A DNA stretch of 64,000 nt from Mactromeris polynyma (GCA_032209605.1 JASFXZ010000028.1:248001-312000), one strand, 5' to 3'. Shown: positions 36,301 to 48,945, counted from the first letter of the stretch. A program made the numbers and translations. Notes: generated from the letters alone by a model not told the origin.

Positions 36301-39300
36301 ACTAGTGCTATTTGTAGACAGCGTATTGGGTTGTATGCGTATAGAACCCCGGCCTTTCTGCTTTTTTTCTTACTTTGCCAATCTTATCTCTGTTAAAATT
36401 TAAGGTTCATTACAAGTAAATATTTGATTTTACATTTGTTAAAGGTTACATTTACATAATTCTACGCTAGAGAACAATTTTGCTACGAAAGCTGAAGGAA
36501 GTGTACATAAAGATGAATCAGATGACGACTACGTCGGTCAGTTTGGTTTCCATGTTACCACTTGCTGTGGTTACATTGCAATGGATAATACTTGGTGCAA
36601 TGACTGGCCAGTAGGTATTTATTTCTTACAATGTTTGTATATTATAATAAATAAAATTGATAAATATTATGACATTGTACATATATTTGCCACTTTAATT
36701 AGCTTGTTGATATTGTGCTTATATGCCATTTATTTGAGCTTGATTGTAATAAGCATTATGCTTATTTGCCAGTTAATTTGAGCCAGTTAATTTGAGCTTG
36801 ATTGTAATAAGCATTATGCTTATTTACCAGTTAATTTGAGCCAGTTAATTTGAACTTGATTGTAATAAGCATTATGCTTATTTGCCAGTTAATTTGAGCC
36901 AGTTAATTTGAGCTTGATTGTAATAAGCATTATGCTTATTTGCCAGTTAATTTGAACCAGTTAATTTGAGCTTGATTGTAATAAGCATTACTGGTATGCT
37001 TATTTGCCAATTGATCTGAGCTTGATTGTAGTAAGCATAATGCTTATTTGCCAATTGATTTGAGCCAGTTAATTTGAGCCAGTTAATTTGAGCTTGATTG
37101 TAATAAGCATTATGCTTATTTGCCAATTGATTTGAACTTTATTGTAATAAGCATTATGCTTATTTGCCAACTTATTTGAGCTTGATTGTAATAAGCATCA
37201 TGTTCTTTTTCGCCAATTTATTGTTACATGATCGTAATAAAGCATTATGCTTAGTGACCAGTTTATAAGAAATTGAATTAATTATGAGTCTGCCTTTTAG
37301 AAAAAAACAACATTATTGATATCTTATGAAGAGGTGGGTTGTGGCTTATGTGGGGTTAGAATCCATAACCTCCAGGTTTAGGGCCTGACCTACAACATTT
37401 CCCCTTACATTTCATAAATTGTTCAGGAATTTACATTAATGAATACAGTTTTCGCAAAATCTATGATAGTAAAAATTAGATCCAATAAATAGAAGAGAAA
37501 CATTATTTGAGTAAATTATGGATTTTTTCAGATTGTTAATTTAAATCACATGTCCATCTGATTTTAACCAATGTATGATTGTTTTATCTTTTGTAGACTT
37601 TTTATGCCAGAATGCTGGAGAAACAAGTGAAATTGACAGAAAAAGAGGTCAGACATTGTATTGTAAACTTATATATATGGAAGTAATGTACATAACTTTT
37701 GAAAAATGATAGAAGTTCGGCTATGATTACTTTAGAAAGAAATATTCATAGTAACATAAACTGAAATTGGCATGTTGTACTATGCAACCAATTTGTATCC
37801 TCATGCAAGCTTTGAGTTCTAATATAAGATTCTTTGTAACATATGTATGTATGATTTACTGTCAGAATTTAATAGGGTTAATACATATTAGGTTTTAATG
37901 CTGTTTATGCAGTATACCATTTCTAATTCGTTTTGTTTTGATAACCTGATGAGTTGGGTTGAGTTGTTTTAAACAACCTGATTGGCTACCTTAACTATGT
38001 TTGTTTGTTTTAAACAACTTGATTAGCTAGCTTAACTATGTTTGTTTGTTTTAAACAACCTGATTGGTTGGCTATTATGGTTTGTTTTAAGCAACCTGAT
38101 TGGCTAGTTAGTTTGGTTTGTTATTAACAGTCTGATTGGCTATTGAGGTTGTTTTTTTTGTAGCGGATCCGTGCTTCAGTGGTACGCACTGGGCTTGTAA
38201 TCCAGGGATCGCTGGTTCGATTCCCCGCTCCATCACTGACCGTACTAACAGTCTTTCGGACAAGACTTTAAAAACTGAGGTCCCGTGTATGATGTTTTAC
38301 ATCGAGCACGTAAAAGAACCAGGGATGCTTCTGGAACTGGGGCATCTCCTGTATCATGCACTTTCCTCCAAAAATCTAATATGACTAACATTCTTCTGGA
38401 GGCGTCTCCCATATGGGAAACCGGTGGCGACGCTAAATAAACGCAAATACAAAAAAAAAGAGGTTGGTTTGCTTTAAACAGTTTGATTGGTTAGTACTGC
38501 TATGTTCTGACTGTGTTGCAGGGAGATAGGAAAGCAAGAGAACTTTGGAACAAGCTTCAAGTAAAGTTTTCCCATTTCTTTGATGGTTTAGACATCAAAC
38601 CAGCCATTGTACATGGAGACCTTTGGGGTGGGAATGTCAGTGAAAATGATAAAGGACCATGTAAGTTATTGTTTATGTGAAGATATTTATGATTTTATTT
38701 TTTTTACGTTTAAGACAATTCATGAGTAATAATGTTTGACCATTGCAAGAAGGATAACGAAATTACATCTAAGTTTTGCAACTATGTCAAAATTATCACC
38801 CACTTCAAAAAAAAACTACCAAAATCTGACAAAAAAAAACAAAAATTAGTTCTGAAAATTTTATTTTTATTTTCAACCACAAGGTACGAATTCACGCATC
38901 ATATTCTTATTAACAAGACAATCATTTTGAATTATCTAAAATGCCCTACTTTGTGCAAAATAAATATTGAATAATGACAACATTTTTGAGAGAATCTATG
39001 TCACTCTTGTTTTGTCATGACGTCATTCACGTGAGTTGTTATTTCACTAGTGAATTATCGAAAACAATATGCGGGTGTTGTTACCACTCTTCACCATATG
39101 TTATTTTATAAATATCATTTTAATTTCAGTGATATTTGATCCAGCTAGTTTCTACGGCCATTCAGAGTATGATTTGGGGATCAGCTACCTGTTTGGTGGA
39201 TTTAACTCACAGTTTTACAATGCATACCACGAGGTCATCCCAAAAGCTCCTGGCTTTGAGAAGAGGAAAGATCTGTATGAATTATTTCACTATATAAACC

Positions 39301-39895
39301 ATTGGTAAGAACTAAGTGTTTACTAAATTAATTCTTGAAATGAGGGAGGCATAGTGGTCGAGGGCCCTACTCCTGTTCCAAAGGTCATGAGTTTGAGCCC
39401 TGCAATAAGTGTGGTTTTATCACGAACTTCACAACCCCTTAAAAAGTGTGTACTGGTTGGTAGCCAGGAAGCAGTCAACGAGAGTGATTAGTATTGTGCG
39501 AGAACTTGTTTCACAATCAATGTCAAATAAATATTTTTAAACTAAACTAATTCTTGAAATGGGACATTGCCCGAGTGTGGGGTTGCGGGGTTGCGGCAAC
39601 ATTTTTGCCATGCTGAGTACTAGTGTTGAGATTTGAGTGTGTGAAATGGGTTACACTACTTACTGAGTGATCTTTAAGGGATGTAACTTCTGTTATAAAA
39701 AGGGGAGGTAATTTGGCTCTTTAAGGGATGTAACTTCTGTTGTAAAAAGGGGAGGTAATTTTGGTGTTAAAGGACATGCTCCCCACCTCATAACAAGTAA
39801 CCAATTTGCTACATTACAGGAACCATTTTGGTGGAGGGTATAGAGGTTCTTCAATATCCACAATGGAAGCTTGTATCAATCATGTATACAAATGA
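33375..39895 (+). CDS. FN3KRP: Fructosamine-3-kinase family (ketosamine-3-kinase)
   Basis: Exons 33375-33530, 34104-34187, 35321-35424, 36445-36610, 37597-37647, 38522-38660, 39130-39304 and 39820-39895 join to 316 residues, close to human FN3K/FN3KRP (309). The family phosphorylates sugar-derived ketosamines on glycated proteins at the third carbon, which then fall off: a protein-repair step in the cytosol. Seen: the P-loop [15 protein letters not shown] with Cys28, [11 protein letters not shown], the catalytic HGDLWGGN (kinase-like HGD motif) and [15 protein letters not shown] (metal-binding Asp). The end matches the family's NHFG...YR tail. Whether it is the FN3K or the FN3KRP type cannot be told, since invertebrates usually have one gene. 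Introns hold several tandem repeats and two SINEs. Confidence 0.95.
34630..35080. repeat. About 185-bp tandem repeat, 2-2.5 copies
   Basis: Copies share aaaataactaagttagataa, ctcttgc, tatattaaa and ttttgtgtgca in order, starting near 34740 and 34915, with a partial copy before. It lies in intron 2 of the kinase gene. Confidence 0.75.
36733..37260. repeat. About 59-bp tandem repeat built on a palindrome
   Basis: About ten copies of a unit with gagcttgattgtaataagca, a perfect 17-base palindrome ATAAGCATTATGCTTAT and a doubled gccagttaatttga. Two later copies have changed palindromes. It fills much of kinase intron 4. Confidence 0.88.
37935..38505. repeat. About 45-bp tandem repeat, interrupted by a SINE
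   Basis: Units of tttgttttaaacaacctgat plus tggctagcttaactatg recur about five times up to 38150, and a last unit (gctttaaacagtttgattgg) follows the SINE at 38467. It lies in kinase intron 5. Confidence 0.8.
38152..38459 (+). mobile_element. tRNA-derived SINE, family C
   Basis: The head resembles a threonine-type tRNA: ctgggCTTGTAAtccag is a 5-bp stem with a 7-base loop, followed by the B box tggttcgattcc. The body contains gagcacgtaaaagaacc and the 3' end cgctaaataaacgcaaatac with an A-rich tail. A 7-bp direct repeat GAGGTTG flanks it (38145-38151, 38460-38466). Confidence 0.85.
39343..39547 (+). mobile_element. tRNA-derived SINE, family A, with 14-bp target duplication
   Basis: The head gcatagtggtcgagggcc and B box gagtttgagcc lead into the family body (atcacgaacttcacaaccc, ggaagcagtcaac) and tail. 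TAATTCTTGAAATG flanks it at 39329-39342 and 39548-39561. This sets the family length at about 205 bp. Located in kinase intron 7. Confidence 0.9.
39665..39775. repeat. Two-copy tandem repeat, about 52 bp
   Basis: The unit ctttaagggatgtaacttct with aaaaaggggaggtaattt occurs twice in kinase intron 7. Confidence 0.75.
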
Positions 39896-40881
39896 AGGAT
39901 GGTCGACAAACGTGGATTCTTACATCGGTGATGTAGACCGTCTGAAGCTTGCTGTAAATGCTGCTTAGCATCACATATGGGTCCTTCCTGCTTTGCATCA
40001 TGTATTGATGTATTGGTCCATCAAGTGTTTGTGCTATTTACACCATTGTAATAATGACACAATTTGTGTACATTTTGAGAAGCACATGACGTCATGATAC
40101 TAAATGATGTCACAGCCAATAGCTGAAATTCGGAATTCGCTAAAAAAATGTCCAAGGGATACAAAGGTTGAATTTAGAACATTTAACATAAATCCTGTCT
40201 TTATATTTATTGCGATTCTAGCAAAATTTTAACAGACTATTTTTTTTGTACCACAGGATTGGTGGAAAAATTCTTATTTCTAGCAATCCAGAGATCGATT
40301 ATGTATCATTCAAATCATTCAGCATTTGTCTTGTGACTACTGGCAAGTGATAAATGTACAGTACAAGTATTGCTTACCGGAGGATTAGACTGCAAATTGT
40401 GCTGTTTTATTGGCTATAAATAATATTGGGGCTGCTCTAAGTGGGTGGAGTCCGAATGAAAGGAAAAGGAAAGCAATACCATTACTACTTTTTTTTTTGA
40501 GGAGTGATACAGTGTCACCAAGGCCATTCAACTTCACCTGCCATCATTAATTTAGCAAGTTGTATTATGCCCCCTGCAGGTAGAAGAATATTGATGGGGC
40601 ATAATTTGTTACCCCTGTCATTCCATCCATCAGTGCAAAAATTGGTTTCCGATCAATAACTCTTGAAAGGGTATAGGATAATAAAATACAGGTCAAGTTC
40701 AGTTTTGGTCACAATTCACCTACAATTTTTTGTGTTTTTTGTACTTGTTTTCCAATAAATATTGCTTCAAAATTATTTGGCCTCTTCTGACAAAGTATTT
40801 GCATTCTCCTATGGAGGCATCTTGTCTAGAAACGTTTTTCTATCCATTCTAGTGTTTCTAATAACATTATTCAGATGTAAA

Positions 40882-40986
40882 TTTTCATTATTTCTGTGTA
40901 TTAGTGATCTTTGTGCTTAAAATATTACTTTCATTTTTCATTATTTCTGTGTATTAGTGATCTTTGTGCTTAAAATATTACTTTCT
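40882..40986. repeat. Two-copy tandem repeat, about 52 bp
   Basis: The unit ttttcattatttctgtgtat, tagtgatctttgtgcttaaa and atattactt occurs twice, almost identical. Confidence 0.8.
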
Positions 40987-41162
40987 CTGTATGATTCTGG
41001 GTTTATGTTTGTTGGACATGTAATATGCATTTGTGACATAAGTTCCTATTTAATCATAATAACTAATACAAATGTAATAGTTAATGTTGCGAAATTCGGC
41101 ACAAAACTGTGGTTACTGCTTTACTACCAAAACTGAGTTGCAATAGTTTTTGTGCTAAACCA

Positions 41163-41313
41163 CAGGAGATTCTCTCCCTTTATCTCTTCTAGAGTTCTCT
41201 ACCTTTATTCCTTCGATGATATGTGTTGTGATATATATATACATATACCAAAGAACGGATAAATGGACAGAACTCTAATAGAGATTAAGGGAGAGAACTC
41301 TTGAAATCTCCTA
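41163..41313. mobile_element. Foldback MITE, about 150 bp
   Basis: The left end aggagattctctcccttta is inverted at the right end (taagggagagaactc, then aatctcct), continuing into inverted agagttct blocks. Confidence 0.65.
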
Positions 41314-41639
41314 TGTGCCACATATTGGAATATACGTTCATACTGTGTATACCATAGTAAGATTATTTTGGTGTTTGTATGTTCCACTCAGATTTCGTTG
41401 AGTATACATGTAATACTTTTTTCTGATGTTTAACTGTCTAATATTGAAAACTATGCATTTTCATTAAAAGGTAATAGAATTAGCTTGTTCAATGTATTAT
41501 TTTCTACATTTTGGATTAAAACCTGGAATGTACCCTGTTCAATATTCTTTCGTCCGAACAAACTATACAGTAACATATTTTTTCTCAGCTTGTTATTTGT
41601 TTTGGTTGGAAGTTTAATACAGTTATTCAACAGTATGTC

Positions 41640-41842
41640 AGTTATGTACGGCAGTCAGTGCTCGACTCCTGATCAGAAGGTTGTGAGTTCGAGCCCCGTG
41701 TTACGCAGGGTTTGATCACGAACTTCACAATCCCTTAATTTGGTGCGTATACTGGTTGTTAGCAAGGAAGCAGTCATCAAGAGTGATTAGCGTAAGTTCT
41801 TAGAACTTGTTTCACAATCAATGTAAAATAAACAAGTTTAAA
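41640..41842 (+). mobile_element. tRNA-derived SINE, family A
   Basis: B box gtgagttcgagccc, body atcacgaacttcacaatccc and ggaagcagtcatcaagagtg, then gtttcacaatcaatgtaaaa as the 3' end. Closest to 39343-39547. Confidence 0.85.
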
Positions 41843-41855
41843 TATTTGTCAATCT

Positions 41856-42150
41856 GAGGTGCATTTATTAGAGGTAGGTTAAGCAAGCGAGAAAACATAG
41901 CCCGTGTAAAAAAAGGTCGCCATCTAAAAAACCCTTAAAAACTTCACTAGCTTTAAAATGACGTCCACCAGACAAGACAATTTTGTTCCACATGGATGCC
42001 ATTTTGTTTAGCAATGCTAGCACTGTCAGATCATGCTGCATATCTAAAGATAGGGACTACTTTTCCTATGTGTAAGGAACGACACTGCTACTTTCCCAAC
42101 GTGGAGCTAGGTATAATTCAATTTTTCTTACCTCTAAAAAAACGCGCCTC
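41856..42150. mobile_element. MITE, family of 48314-48584, opposite orientation
   Basis: Ends GAGGTGCATTTATTAGAGG and CCTCTAAAAAAACGCGCCTC are near inverses. The interior (ctgtcagatcatgctgcata, ctaaagatagggactac) is the reverse complement of the interior at 48330-48460. Confidence 0.82.
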
Positions 42151-44689
42151 GGGACTAACCGTTCCTCCACAAGCAACCAAGAACTCCATTCATGAATTAG
42201 ACGTCAACCACAAATGACGAACCTAGGACCTCTAGATGGGCTGTCTACAGTAACAAGCAATCTTACAAAAATAAAACTAACACGTCATGTATACAATAAT
42301 TGCTTTATTTGCCCCAAAATTAAAAGATTGCTTCATGATATATATACATCATAAGTTGTCCAAAAATTATCATTTTATGATTAACATTTATTCGACCCAA
42401 AACACATGTATATATAAAATTAAAAAACCCTCATTACAATTTCACACAAATCAATAATGATGATGGTCATAAAATAGCAAACATTCAGCACAATACACCA
42501 CCCCCATGTAGAAAGAACCACATATAAAAAAAACATTTATTACATGGATTATTAATCAACATAGCTGTGGTTGCAAGCTATTATCAACACATACAGAATG
42601 TTCCCAAAACCTAATTTGAACATATTCAAAAAATTAACTATCGGACAATTGTCACCATCACCTGGGCTCAGGATTTTGTTTTCAAAGACACTTGTCCCGG
42701 ATTAATGGAAATGTAAAATTCGACTTGTCCGACATAAGCATGTATGTGTTTGTGGGATTCTAACATTTGAATTCCTGATGTTGGTTAACTCTAAAAACAA
42801 ACAGACTTGTCAAGGACTACTTTCAACTCAACTGTTGGTAGCCCGATTCAGCATTAGACTAGTCCAGGACATCGGGCTAGTGAATTTCTAGAGCTCTGAT
42901 CACTCATTAATTGCACAGCATTGTATTGTAAGATGCATTTCATGTTTTTCAAGAAATATTTATACTTAATTATGAAATTCTTTGCATCAATGCATCTCCT
43001 TGAGCTTGTATCAAAAACTCAAATTTACAGTATTTGTCCTAATAAATACATCTACCAATGTGAGCATATTACAGTATGGGTAGTGTTGGCACATTTGCGT
43101 TGGCACATTTTCTGCTTTTAGTCTCGTACACAAAGAGCACACGTACACAAAAACATATGATTTCATCATAAGTTACGAGTATTTGATTTCGCACATAATA
43201 TTTCGGTTCTGCTGAAAAAAAATGAAGGGTTTTCATGAAGGGTGCATCTTTTAGGACAGGTGTGATAAGTAGGGCAAATACGGTATCTGCTTATTGATGT
43301 TTTCCGGGGCACACATTTATAGTTTTACACAGAAGAATAACAACCATCACAGTGACGAGGCTTCGTAAAAAGTAGCAGGGACCGCCGAGACACGTTGGAC
43401 AGATTCCAAACGCGTGTTGTAGCTGTTTGCAAGGCCCCTGATCAATTGTCCGGCAAGTTGACAAGGTACCATGCATTCAAACTAGTAAATGTCCGACAGA
43501 ATTCTTTGGTTTGGACAATTAGGGAAGCAATTTCGGGCAGCCAAGCAGAGAGAAAAGTAGAAGATATAATTATCTACCATTCTCGAAGCATTGCACTAAA
43601 GTATAAAAATGAATAATACACAAGCTCTCATTTGAATGAAAACTATTTCAGAACATTAGATATGAGAATCATGCGAGTATGGTCAGAGTTCCCTCTGGCA
43701 CATTCAAAGTCGGCGCCAATTTTAATGAAAAGTATAAAAAATTGTATAAGTGTTTCAAAAAATGTGTTATTTTGGAATAGTTTTGTCACCAAAATAGAAA
43801 AACTGTCCAACCCTGGTTATTTTGGAATAGTTTTGTTGCCAAAATAAAAAAAATGTCGCAAAATTTGTGTTTTTATCGCATTTGGCGACATTGGCGAGTG
43901 GCAGAGGAAACCCTGGTGATAAAATAATGTTATGATTGAAATAATGCTGTTTAAAATGTTCATTGTTGCTTAGTAACACACCATTTCTAGTAACATTCTA
44001 AAACGGGTCAATAGTAAATACTACCTGTTAAAATGTTATTATAGATAAATGTAAGAGGTATTTAAAGTTCACAGAAATAAAGAGCATTGTGTCACTGCGT
44101 ATTGGATCAAGAAGTTGCATATGTATGCTAAAAAGTCCTAAATGGGTTCATGCAAAACTAGCTCAATTTCGTTTAATATAACAAACCATGGATATAGTTT
44201 TGAGTTAAACCCTCTGCATACCTTGGAGCATAATAAATTGGTTCAAATTCTGAACTTTATATTATGTTTCATGAAAATAATACCACTTGTACACTGTAAA
44301 GCGTCTTGTCATACATTATGATTATACTTACTTGTTAAAAAGCAGGGTTATACCTAGGATTTTTCAGCTAGGGTTCCTTTGGCCCTCTTGTTTGACAAAT
44401 TGGGGGTTCTAAGTAAATTTGTAGGGTCCTAGATATGCAGTTCAAACTTGACAAATGTATATATTAGGGGTCCCAGGGATGCACAGTAAGTGGAAAATGG
44501 GAGTCCCTAGAAAGAAAAGGGAGTGAGGGACACGAGATTTCTGCGTCAGGGAAATCCCTGAAAAGGCTTTTTAATTTTCTCTGTTATATAAATCATTTCG
44601 AGTGTAAAGCTTAAATACACAAGGTAGCCACATATGAACATTTTAAATTGTTTTCAACAAGATATTGTGAAAGATAAAAATGCATAGAT

Positions 44690-44695
44690 TTTATT
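44690..44695 (-). terminator. AATAAA overlapping the ERp29 stop codon
   Basis: On the minus strand the stop TAA (44694-44696) runs straight into AATAAA. If used, the 3' UTR would be only about 15-30 bases. It may be chance in AT-rich DNA. Confidence 0.35.
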
Positions 44696-47600
44696 ACAGT
44701 TCATCTTTAATGGATTTACTCAGATTAAACGTTGCTAGAATATTCAATCGGTTCCCAATCTGTTCCTTCTTTTTATCGCTCAATTTTCCCGATTGCAATT
44801 TTTCCAATCTCTCAACTTCACTGTTCACGAAGCTGTCGCCTTTCTCTATTATCTTCTTCATAGATTTAACATACATATCAGCTGATGCTTTATCAGCTTC
44901 ACTTGTAAGTTTTTCAGCCTCTTCTTCGGCTTGTTTTACAAGTTTATCCTTTTCTTCAGCAGAACTCTTAAAAAACTGCTTTACCAAATTGTCAAACTGC
45001 TCTAAGCAAGCTGGAAGACCAAGCCACAGACCTGAAAATATACAGACATCCGAGAATGAATAAACTTCACAATGCAAATATTCCTACGAAGCCATTTTAT
45101 TTTGCATTTCCACACACATTTACTGAACTATCCCAGACTCTCCTTTTGCACCCTAGAGAGCCATGGACAATTAATATCTATAAACAGGTCATTTTGTAGC
45201 TGGGCATATCATTATCCAATTAATTCTGACAGCTGCAGCCAGTTAACCTGGCTTATCGTGCTATGTCCTCAGTACACAAATATTTTATCTCAAAAGGCAC
45301 TGTAGGCAACAAATTGCCAAATAACTATTTTCATCACATTTATATAGATCAAACAAAATAGGGTACAGTAAAACCTCAATCATAAGACCACCATTGAGAC
45401 CCTTGAAAACTGGTCTCCTAATTGAGCTGGTCTTAATTTTGAGGTTGAATAAAAAGCAAAACAGCAAGAATAGACTTGAAAATAGTTCATAATTTTTGAG
45501 GTGGTCTTACTATTGAGGTGGTCTTTAAGTGAGGTTTTACTGTACACACAAATAGATAAACTAAGGTACAATAATACAGTGTATAGAACGAAAGGCATGT
45601 TCAATACAATGTTGTGGGCACCAAACTTCTCCATGTATGTATTGGGGAAATGAAGAGACAAAGTTCTTCAGAATGGTGCCTTAACATCAGTACTTTTAAC
45701 TTTGGAATTGACAATTCTCCGTTATAATTTAACATCACTTTGGTCAAGACATGTGATATAGAAATCTGCTTGCTCTAAATGGTAGTCAGTAAAGTACTGC
45801 ATACAAGTTTAGAACATAGTTTGCGACTGCATAAAAAAATCAATGTTTGGACAGACTCAAAAGAACAAGATACATGGAAAATCAAGATAAACCAAGTTTT
45901 CAACCTTGACCCAAGCAACACCATAATCCTTCTTTGCCACATACACTTAACTATATTTCATGTTAGTATCTTAATAATACTAACTACAGATACTGAGTTG
46001 AAACCATCATTTTGCACCCACATGCCGGCCAAATGACTACCCCAATCTAATTATAACCATATTTCCTTCCGAAATCCTGGTTAAAAATTGGTAGTCTTTA
46101 ATTCATTTTACTTGTTCTGGAAGTTTGGGCAAATGGCTTAAGTGACAGGGTGTTTAAATATGATGGAATTTGTGGATTACAAAGGTTTATAAGCAGAATT
46201 AAAACAAAGAAGTTGGGTAAATACCAGATTCTTTCATGACAAACTTCTTGATATCATCAGCATCCAAGAAATCCCCTGTATATTTAACAGGATCTTCTTT
46301 TCCTTGCAGGAACAAAAGGTACGTAGGATAATCTTCCTTTACGGTCGATATTTTAAATCGTTCAGCTAAATCCATATTGTCCTTGTCGCCGTAATCTAAA
46401 ATCAAAATAGAAGTATATAAATTTAGAACTACCATATACTTTGTAATTATAAACAACTTAAATGTGAGAAATATTTTTTTTTCACAACTTCACATCAAAT
46501 CCAGTACAGAGAAGGTTTGATACAGAACAGTAGTAATTCCCTCTTGTAAAGAGGCAGACACAACAATTAAGTGCCTAATCTTGCGCACATGAATATATTA
46601 AATTGCAAAACATTTTGTATGCACTGCAGGAATCTTGTATTCAGTTGAAAAGAGACAGGGGCTTGCTAAGACAACTCCATGATTATTTAACCAATCTATA
46701 TCAGCCTTCGTAACCAACAAGCCAAAAGCCCAGGGCTAGTAACTTGAACAGTTCACAGCTAGTAGAAATCCATAAGTGCTAGCCCTAACGAGCGAGTGCA
46801 TTAATAGGGAAGCTATTTTGTTTAAAAGTATATCAAAGAGATGCAATATATCTATGATTGTAACAAACAATGTAGATCTATATATACTTGTGACTTCATG
46901 ATTTTTCAATAACAGTATTATTTCAGGGCTCTCACTAGAGGGAGAAATGGGAGAAATGATCCGACTTCTCCTTAATTTGAACTGAGGGAGAAGGTGTCCT
47001 ATATATATAAAATTGCCTTGAAAAGGGTGAACATGCTGTAATTTCTCCCTAAAATCACAAAAACTTCTCCCTGCTCTGTTCTCGTCCTGTTATTAGGCAC
47101 TTTTTTAATTTCAGGTTGGTGGTTCCACCGAGTACCTTGCCCAAATGGTTTAGTAAACTCAAAAAATAAGGCAACAACTGCTTTAAAGGGATGTAAACAT
47201 TCATTCAGCTTATTAATCAGTTCACAGACTTACCAGCTACCTGCACTTCTGCTATCAATAAATCATCCTGTGCCACACAGCCCTCTGCAACTTTTTTGAA
47301 AGTATCTTGTTTGTCACCATATGGATATGTTTCATCAAATTTAATTAAAACGGCTTTGTGCTTTTCAACTATCTGAAAAACAGAAACATATACAATCAGT
47401 GATTTAAAAAAAAAAAATTTACTGCCTGTGCCTTTTCAATTGGGAAAATATGTGTGATAAGTCCCAAATTTGGGAAAATAAGAGAATGGTTATTTTACTT
47501 ATGTTTTAATTTCCTGCTTTTGCTGAATGTATTATTTCTTTCTCCTCTTTCATCTCAAAGTGCTCTTTTTAGGATGGTGAAAAAGTCAGTAAAAAAAATG

Positions 47601-48945
47601 TTTTTTTTACTTTTTGGGGAAAAAGGACACTTTTTTGCTAGGGGAAACAGCTGAAATTCGGCTAAAGTAATGTAATGTAACATTGACACCGCATGAAAAC
47701 TCCCTAAAACTGTCTATATATATATATACATTCATGCAATGAGGGTGCGTTATCCTAGACTCAGGTTCTAGGAATAGGGTGTCCAGTAATTGTAAATAAC
47801 CAACACTGTACAGGCTACGATTATCTACAATTACCCTAGAAAGTGACTCTATATAAATATAAACAGACCTGCCTTGCATTCAGTTACGGCGAATGGTAGC
47901 CCGCTCACTGTTCAGGACCGAACAAGTGTATTGACTGCCTCGTTTTTATTCTGGTTTCCTACCTCAAAGACAGTAAAGGCAGGGAACCAGCCCTGCGTTC
48001 AGTTTGCAATTTCATTCCCTGTGTGCAGTCAATGCGATACAGTGGGCCAGGGATACAAAACAAAATGTGAGCGACTGTTAGCCCTAACTGAACACAGAGT
48101 TTGGCTCACAAGTTCGCATGCTACCTCTGAGTTGCACAAGCGAGTGGGCGCACACTATTAATTTGGCATATTTTGGCAAACATAGCGTTCAGTAGCAAAA
48201 CGCGTGCACAGTTTCGTAACGCGAGTGAGTGTTAGCCTTTACCGAACGCAAGGCCGTTATCTTGGGACCGTAATCTTGGCCACTTCCTTTAGGAAAGGTC
48301 AATTATGGGACCAGAGGTGCGTTTTTTAGAGGTAGGAAAGATAGAATTCTACCTAGCGCTACATAGAGAAAGTAGCTCTGCCGTTTCTTAAACGTAGGAA
48401 AAGGAGCCCCTATCTTTAGATAGGTAGCGTGATCTGACAGTCACAGAGCTAGCTTTGCTAAACAAAATGGCGTCCAAGCGGAACAGTGTCGTCTGGACTG
48501 GCGGGCACCATTTATAGGTAGCTGCCTTTTCTACATTGGCTAACTTTTCTCGCTTACTTCCCCTACCTCTAACAAACGCACCTCAGACAATAAGTCAATC
48601 AGGTAGCGACAGCCGACCCATGAAGTAAATAATATTATACAACTCAAATAAGTTAAAAAATTGGAAGCAGAACTAGAGTACAACCAATAAATACAGTTAA
48701 TCACTTATGATCACGTACGTATCGTGTTCATAGAATCTCAACATCATTGAACATGTGCAATTTCAGGGCATAAAAAACACATATTGCAAGAATATTAAAA
48801 GCGTATAAATTAAATAAAGAAATGCATTTACTTTGTCGAACACCCCGGAATTAAGTGGCACTGAGCCTTTAACATTTTCACTCCAAATGAATGGAAAAAT
48901 GCACAAAAACAGGGAAAACACAAACAATTTCATTCCTAATTCCAT
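44694..48945 (-). CDS. ERP29: ERp29-type endoplasmic reticulum protein
   Basis: Minus-strand exons 48832-48945, 47234-47372, 46225-46395 and 44694-45031 join to 253 residues (human ERp29: 261). The protein opens with a signal peptide (MELGMKLFVFSLFLCIF...), followed by a thioredoxin-fold domain with KFDETYPYGDKQ and no CXXC pair, so it is not a disulfide oxidoreductase. The last exon encodes the helical C-terminal domain, rich in Lys and Glu, ending in the ER retrieval signal KDEL where vertebrates have KEEL. The family acts as a chaperone or escort for secretory proteins; Drosophila Windbeutel is the relative needed for Pipe export. The start at 48945 is chosen because it places the signal peptide at the N-terminus; an upstream in-frame ATG at 49035 would bury it. 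Confidence 0.95.
45366..45542. mobile_element. Tc1/mariner-type MITE, 177 bp
   Basis: Ends CAGTAAAACCTCA and inverse, flanked by TA on both sides. The interior repeats agaccacc / ggtggtct words in both orientations. It lies in ERp29 intron 3. Confidence 0.82.
47872..48254. mobile_element. MITE, 383 bp; relative of the Harbinger-split repeat
   Basis: Ends GCCTTGCATTCAG and the inverse of GCCTTGCGTTCGG, with inner gtagcccgctcact / agtgagtgttagcc words inverted. Part of the interior matches 19258-19347 plus 21583-21610. It lies in ERp29 intron 1. Confidence 0.75.
48314..48584. mobile_element. MITE, 271 bp
   Basis: Ends GAGGTGCGTTTTTTAGAGG and CCTCTAACAAACGCACCTC are near-perfect inverses. Same family as 41856-42150 in the other direction. 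Confidence 0.85.

Larger units (their letters stand above)
39896..44689. other. Intergenic region between convergent genes
   Basis: No exon is recognised. It holds a dispersed 'gggcata' repeat (40566-40745), a two-copy 52-bp tandem repeat (40882-40986), MITEs (41163-41313, 41856-42150), a SINE (41640-41842) and a two-copy repeat near 43750-43850. A 73-codon plus frame at 43395-43616 is open but unrecognised. Confidence 0.5.

Noticed and set aside
38163..38240. Functional threonine tRNA gene
   Set aside because: The acceptor stem does not pair and the sequence continues into a SINE body with an A-rich tail and flanking repeat.
43395..43616. 73-codon plus-strand frame
   Set aside because: No known motif, no splice context tying it to a neighbour, and it lies in repeat-rich intergenic DNA; kept only as a remark.
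44680..45063. Plus-strand 127-codon frame
   Set aside because: It is the antisense shadow of the last ERp29 exon.
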